Virus record (IMG/VR): IMGVR_UViG_3300025872_000322
Span: 1-22,808 of that record
Reading direction: 5' to 3' (one strand)
DNA from: a virus
Length of the DNA stretch: 22,808 bases
The notes below the pieces were generated by a model. It saw nothing but the letters and a program-made list of their open reading frames with translations, did no database searches and was not told the DNA's origin. Positions 21,561 through 22,808 of the stretch are shown here, piece by piece; within the stretch, counting starts at the first letter, position 1; each line of letters opens with the position of its first letter. The position numbers were made by a program, and so were the translations under genes.

Positions 21561-21643
21561 CCGACACAGACTTAACAGCCGGCGGGCTGCTGATACTCTG
21601 CACGCTCACCGGTCTGATCTACCTGTATTGGAAGGATCTATGA
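21557..21643 (+). CDS. Tiny membrane peptide (28 aa), end of rightward operon
   Basis: ATGA overlap with the gene before. The product has an acidic N-terminus (MTDTDLTAGG) and one hydrophobic helix (LLILCTLTGLIYLYW) followed by KDL. Its 3' end overlaps the convergent lysozyme gene by six bases. Coupling and the clean membrane profile support it; its place beside the lysis genes is suggestive, yet it is on the other strand. Confidence 0.55.
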   Translation: MTDTDLTAGGLLILCTLTGLIYLYWKDL

Positions 21644-22060
21644 TCCGAACAGGTCAGCCTCAGCCTGACGACGCCTGACCAGACCAGGCAACTCCCGACC
21701 GCCAGCCTTAGTCCACCTGCTGAACTCAGCCTGCGCCCCGGCATAGTCCTGGGCGTCGATCTTCTTACGCATCGTCGACTTCTGATAGGCACCCATGCCC
21801 GTGTTGTAGGCAAAGCTGACCACAGCAGATAGCCGGTTGGTTTGGCCCTTGAGGATGGGGCTGGTTCTCAGGACTCCGGTGATAAACCGTTCCAGATCCT
21901 TCTCCAGCCTCTCATCGGCCTGCTGTTGCGTCCACACGGTGTTCTCGGTGACATCAGGGCCCGTAGCACCCCAACCACACGTCCACACCCCTGCGGGGCA
22001 TCTATACGCTTTTAACTTGCATCCCTCAAACCGCTTTACGATGTCGTATAGGGGTTTCAT
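21638..22060 (-). CDS. Endolysin, GH24 lysozyme (140 aa)
   Basis: A muramidase that breaks peptidoglycan at lysis. The N-terminus has no signal or anchor helix, so export depends on a holin. The active site reads RFEGCKLKAYRCPAGVWTCG: E12 as acid, C21 in place of the usual Asp, and T27, giving the E-8-C-5-T form of the E-8-D/C-5-T triad. The rest (VVSFAYNTGMGAYQKST ... FSRWTKAGGRELPGLVRRR) is standard for the T4/P22 lysozyme group. ATG at 22060 overlaps the holin-like gene's stop (ATGA). Confidence 0.93.
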   Translation of the reverse strand: MKPLYDIVKRFEGCKLKAYRCPAGVWTCGWGATGPDVTENTVWTQQQADERLEKDLERFITGVLRTSPILKGQTNRLSAVVSFAYNTGMGAYQKSTMRKKIDAQDYAGAQAEFSRWTKAGGRELPGLVRRRQAEADLFGS

Positions 22061-22227
22061 TTCTTGTCAGGGGTCACCACCCCTACCCCGCCAGCCAAGG
22101 CCAGCCCTACGCAGATAATAGCCTCACCCATTTGGGGGGCAATCGGAACACCAGCAGCGGTCAACAGCAGGATGATACCCCTCCAAGTGGAAGGCTCTTT
22201 TAAACGGGCTTTAACAAACTCTTTCAT
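22057..22227 (-). CDS. Holin-like small membrane protein (56 aa)
   Basis: I choose ATG at 22227 (MKEFVKARLKEPSTWRGIIL...), which overlaps the previous stop as ATGA and has AAGGA ~10 bases upstream. Two hydrophobic stretches, residues ~17-29 and ~37-50 with Gly-rich end (LALAGGVGVV), flank a short loop; the N-terminus is basic. The WRGII start and the layout fit small phage holins placed directly before a lysozyme gene. It would form membrane holes to release the endolysin. A role as holin is inferred from position and shape. Confidence 0.72.
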   Translation of the reverse strand: MKEFVKARLKEPSTWRGIILLLTAAGVPIAPQMGEAIICVGLALAGGVGVVTPDKK

Positions 22228-22454
22228 TTCAAAAGTTCCTTTAATGACACGTTTCCGATCACCAGGGCCGTGGTTACTGCGCCGATCAGCCAAAACGCCT
22301 TCTGCACCACGCTCTTGCCCACAGAGGCATACACCTCGGTGGTCATTTTTGCTACGGCAATCTCAGCCGCTTTAGTGGCGATATGCTCTATCTCTTCGTC
22401 CGACAGAACCGGCCTTTTGCGCCTTTCTGGGCCTTCGTAGTATTCCTCGCTCAT
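22224..22454 (-). CDS. Small phage membrane protein near the lysis genes (76 aa)
   Basis: The N-terminus MSEEYYEGPERRKRPVLSDE is shared by many small phage proteins in lysis or tail regions; a helix follows (IEHIATKAAEIAVAKMTTEV), then KSVVQKAFWLIGAVTTALVI as a single membrane helix near the C-terminus. It starts by ATGA overlap with the previous gene. It may be a second holin component or antiholin; not decided by sequence. Confidence 0.78.
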   Translation of the reverse strand: MSEEYYEGPERRKRPVLSDEEIEHIATKAAEIAVAKMTTEVYASVGKSVVQKAFWLIGAVTTALVIGNVSLKELLK

Positions 22455-22681
22455 AGCGAGGCCATCGCCGCATTGAGGCCAGCTACATCGGTCACGGCGT
22501 CAATGTCGTCCTGCACCTTGGCGTACTTCTCACGGATGGCTTGACGCTTGGCCTCGGCCTGCTCAAAGCCTGGGATCTGTTTGGCAATCAGGTCATCCAG
22601 AGGGGCGAACTCCTTGGCTCGCTCTTCTCTCCGGATGTTGTGGGCGATAACCTTCGCCCGGTCTATGTCTACTTTAATCAT
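22451..22681 (-). CDS. Small tail-region helical protein (76 aa)
   Basis: The product (MIKVDIDRAKVIAHNIRREE ... FAPLDDLIAKQIPGFEQAEA ... REKYAKVQDDIDAV) follows a pattern seen often in small phage genes just downstream of tail-fibre genes: an N-terminal strand, IAHxIRRxxRAxEFAPxD, and a helical tail. Its start shares a base with the previous stop (TAATG) and its stop overlaps the next start (ATGA). Function unknown; a tail or fibre accessory is likely from place. Confidence 0.8.
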   Translation of the reverse strand: MIKVDIDRAKVIAHNIRREERAKEFAPLDDLIAKQIPGFEQAEAKRQAIREKYAKVQDDIDAVTDVAGLNAAMASL

Positions 22682-22808
22682 TAAGCCACCCCATCAGGCT
22701 CAAAATCCATAACCCATGCATTGCGCCAGGTACGGTCGGAAGGTATTTCCTCATGGCTGACGATCTTATAAGGCCGTACGGGAGGAACCACCTGTTTCAC
22801 CAGATCGT
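22681..22808 (-). CDS. C-terminal fragment of a tail-region protein, cut by window edge
   Basis: The frame is open to the right edge; the last 42 residues are readable (DLVKQVVPPVRPYKIVSHEE then IPSDRTWRNAWVMDFEPDGVA, shown in parts). The pattern SDRTWRNAW near the C-terminus with a short acidic tail is typical of a small phage protein encoded after tail-fibre genes. The start lies outside the window. It is joined to the next gene by TAATG. Confidence 0.75.
   Translation of the reverse strand, partial: DLVKQVVPPVRPYKIVSHEEIPSDRTWRNAWVMDFEPDGVA

Noticed and set aside
21557-21643. The 28-aa membrane peptide as a spanin or holin partner
   Set aside because: It is on the strand opposite to the lysis genes and lacks a lipobox or periplasmic part; only a generic membrane peptide can be supported.
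1-22808. The cut genes at the two ends are in compatible frames, as if the window were a closed circle
   Set aside because: Frame agreement has a one in three chance. The joined protein would lack a fibre C-terminal domain, and essential head genes are missing, so a 22.8-kb circle is unlikely.

Overview
The window is a slice of a double-stranded DNA tailed phage genome (Caudoviricetes). A P22-type portal next to a two-subunit terminase points to podovirus-like head packaging. The sigma70-like promoters (TTGACA, 17 bp, TACNNT), strong Shine-Dalgarno sites and an Enc34-like single-strand-binding protein suggest a proteobacterial host; that host call is inference. There is no integrase, no recognisable lysogeny repressor, no tRNA and no CRISPR. 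Several head and tail genes (major capsid, scaffold, tail) are not in the window, and genes run off both ends, so this is not a whole genome.

Layout. (A) 1-7934, minus strand: packaging and structural operon, read right to left as TerS, TerL, three small proteins, portal, a 91-aa protein, a 438-aa beta-rich protein, a 54-aa protein and a tail-fibre gene cut by the left edge. (B) 7935-8787: a gene-free control region with divergent promoters, G-quadruplex-prone tracts on both strands and a cluster of GTGAC/GTCAC half-sites. (C) 8788-11112, plus strand: an early cluster of small genes, several tiny, including a DUF7227-like cysteine-rich protein and a zinc-ribbon protein, with two matching intrinsic terminators and an internal copy of the same promoter. 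(D) 11113-11300: a convergent junction with hairpins and nested AT palindromes. (E) 11301-13959, minus: a PrimPol/DUF3987 primase-helicase and a small downstream gene. (F) 13960-14040: overlapping divergent promoters on a perfect inverted repeat, beside a ribbon-helix-helix regulator gene. (G) 14041-20513, plus: the replication module of DUF2800 Cas4-like nuclease, Tad2-like anti-Thoeris protein, Enc34-like SSB (DUF2815), family-B DNA polymerase, VRR-NUC nuclease and SNF2-type helicase. (H) 20523-21643, plus: five small unknown genes joined by ATGA overlaps, two of them tandem paralogues. (I) 21638-22808, minus: lysis region with a GH24 lysozyme, a holin-like protein, a second small membrane protein and two small proteins, the last cut by the right edge.

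How it fits together. Three near-identical promoters (one leftward at 8327-8355, two rightward at 8724-8752 and 10888-10916) suggest one phage regulon. The primase-helicase would prime and unwind, the SSB coat single strands and the family-B polymerase copy; two PD-(D/E)XK nucleases and an SNF2 ATPase probably process recombination or replication intermediates. The most striking local feature is the Tad2-like gene: it sits between two perfect 22-bp direct repeats, each holding the ribosome-binding site and start codon, and is about 41% GC by hand count between genes above 60% in sampled stretches. This looks like a recently acquired counter-defence cassette inside the replication operon.
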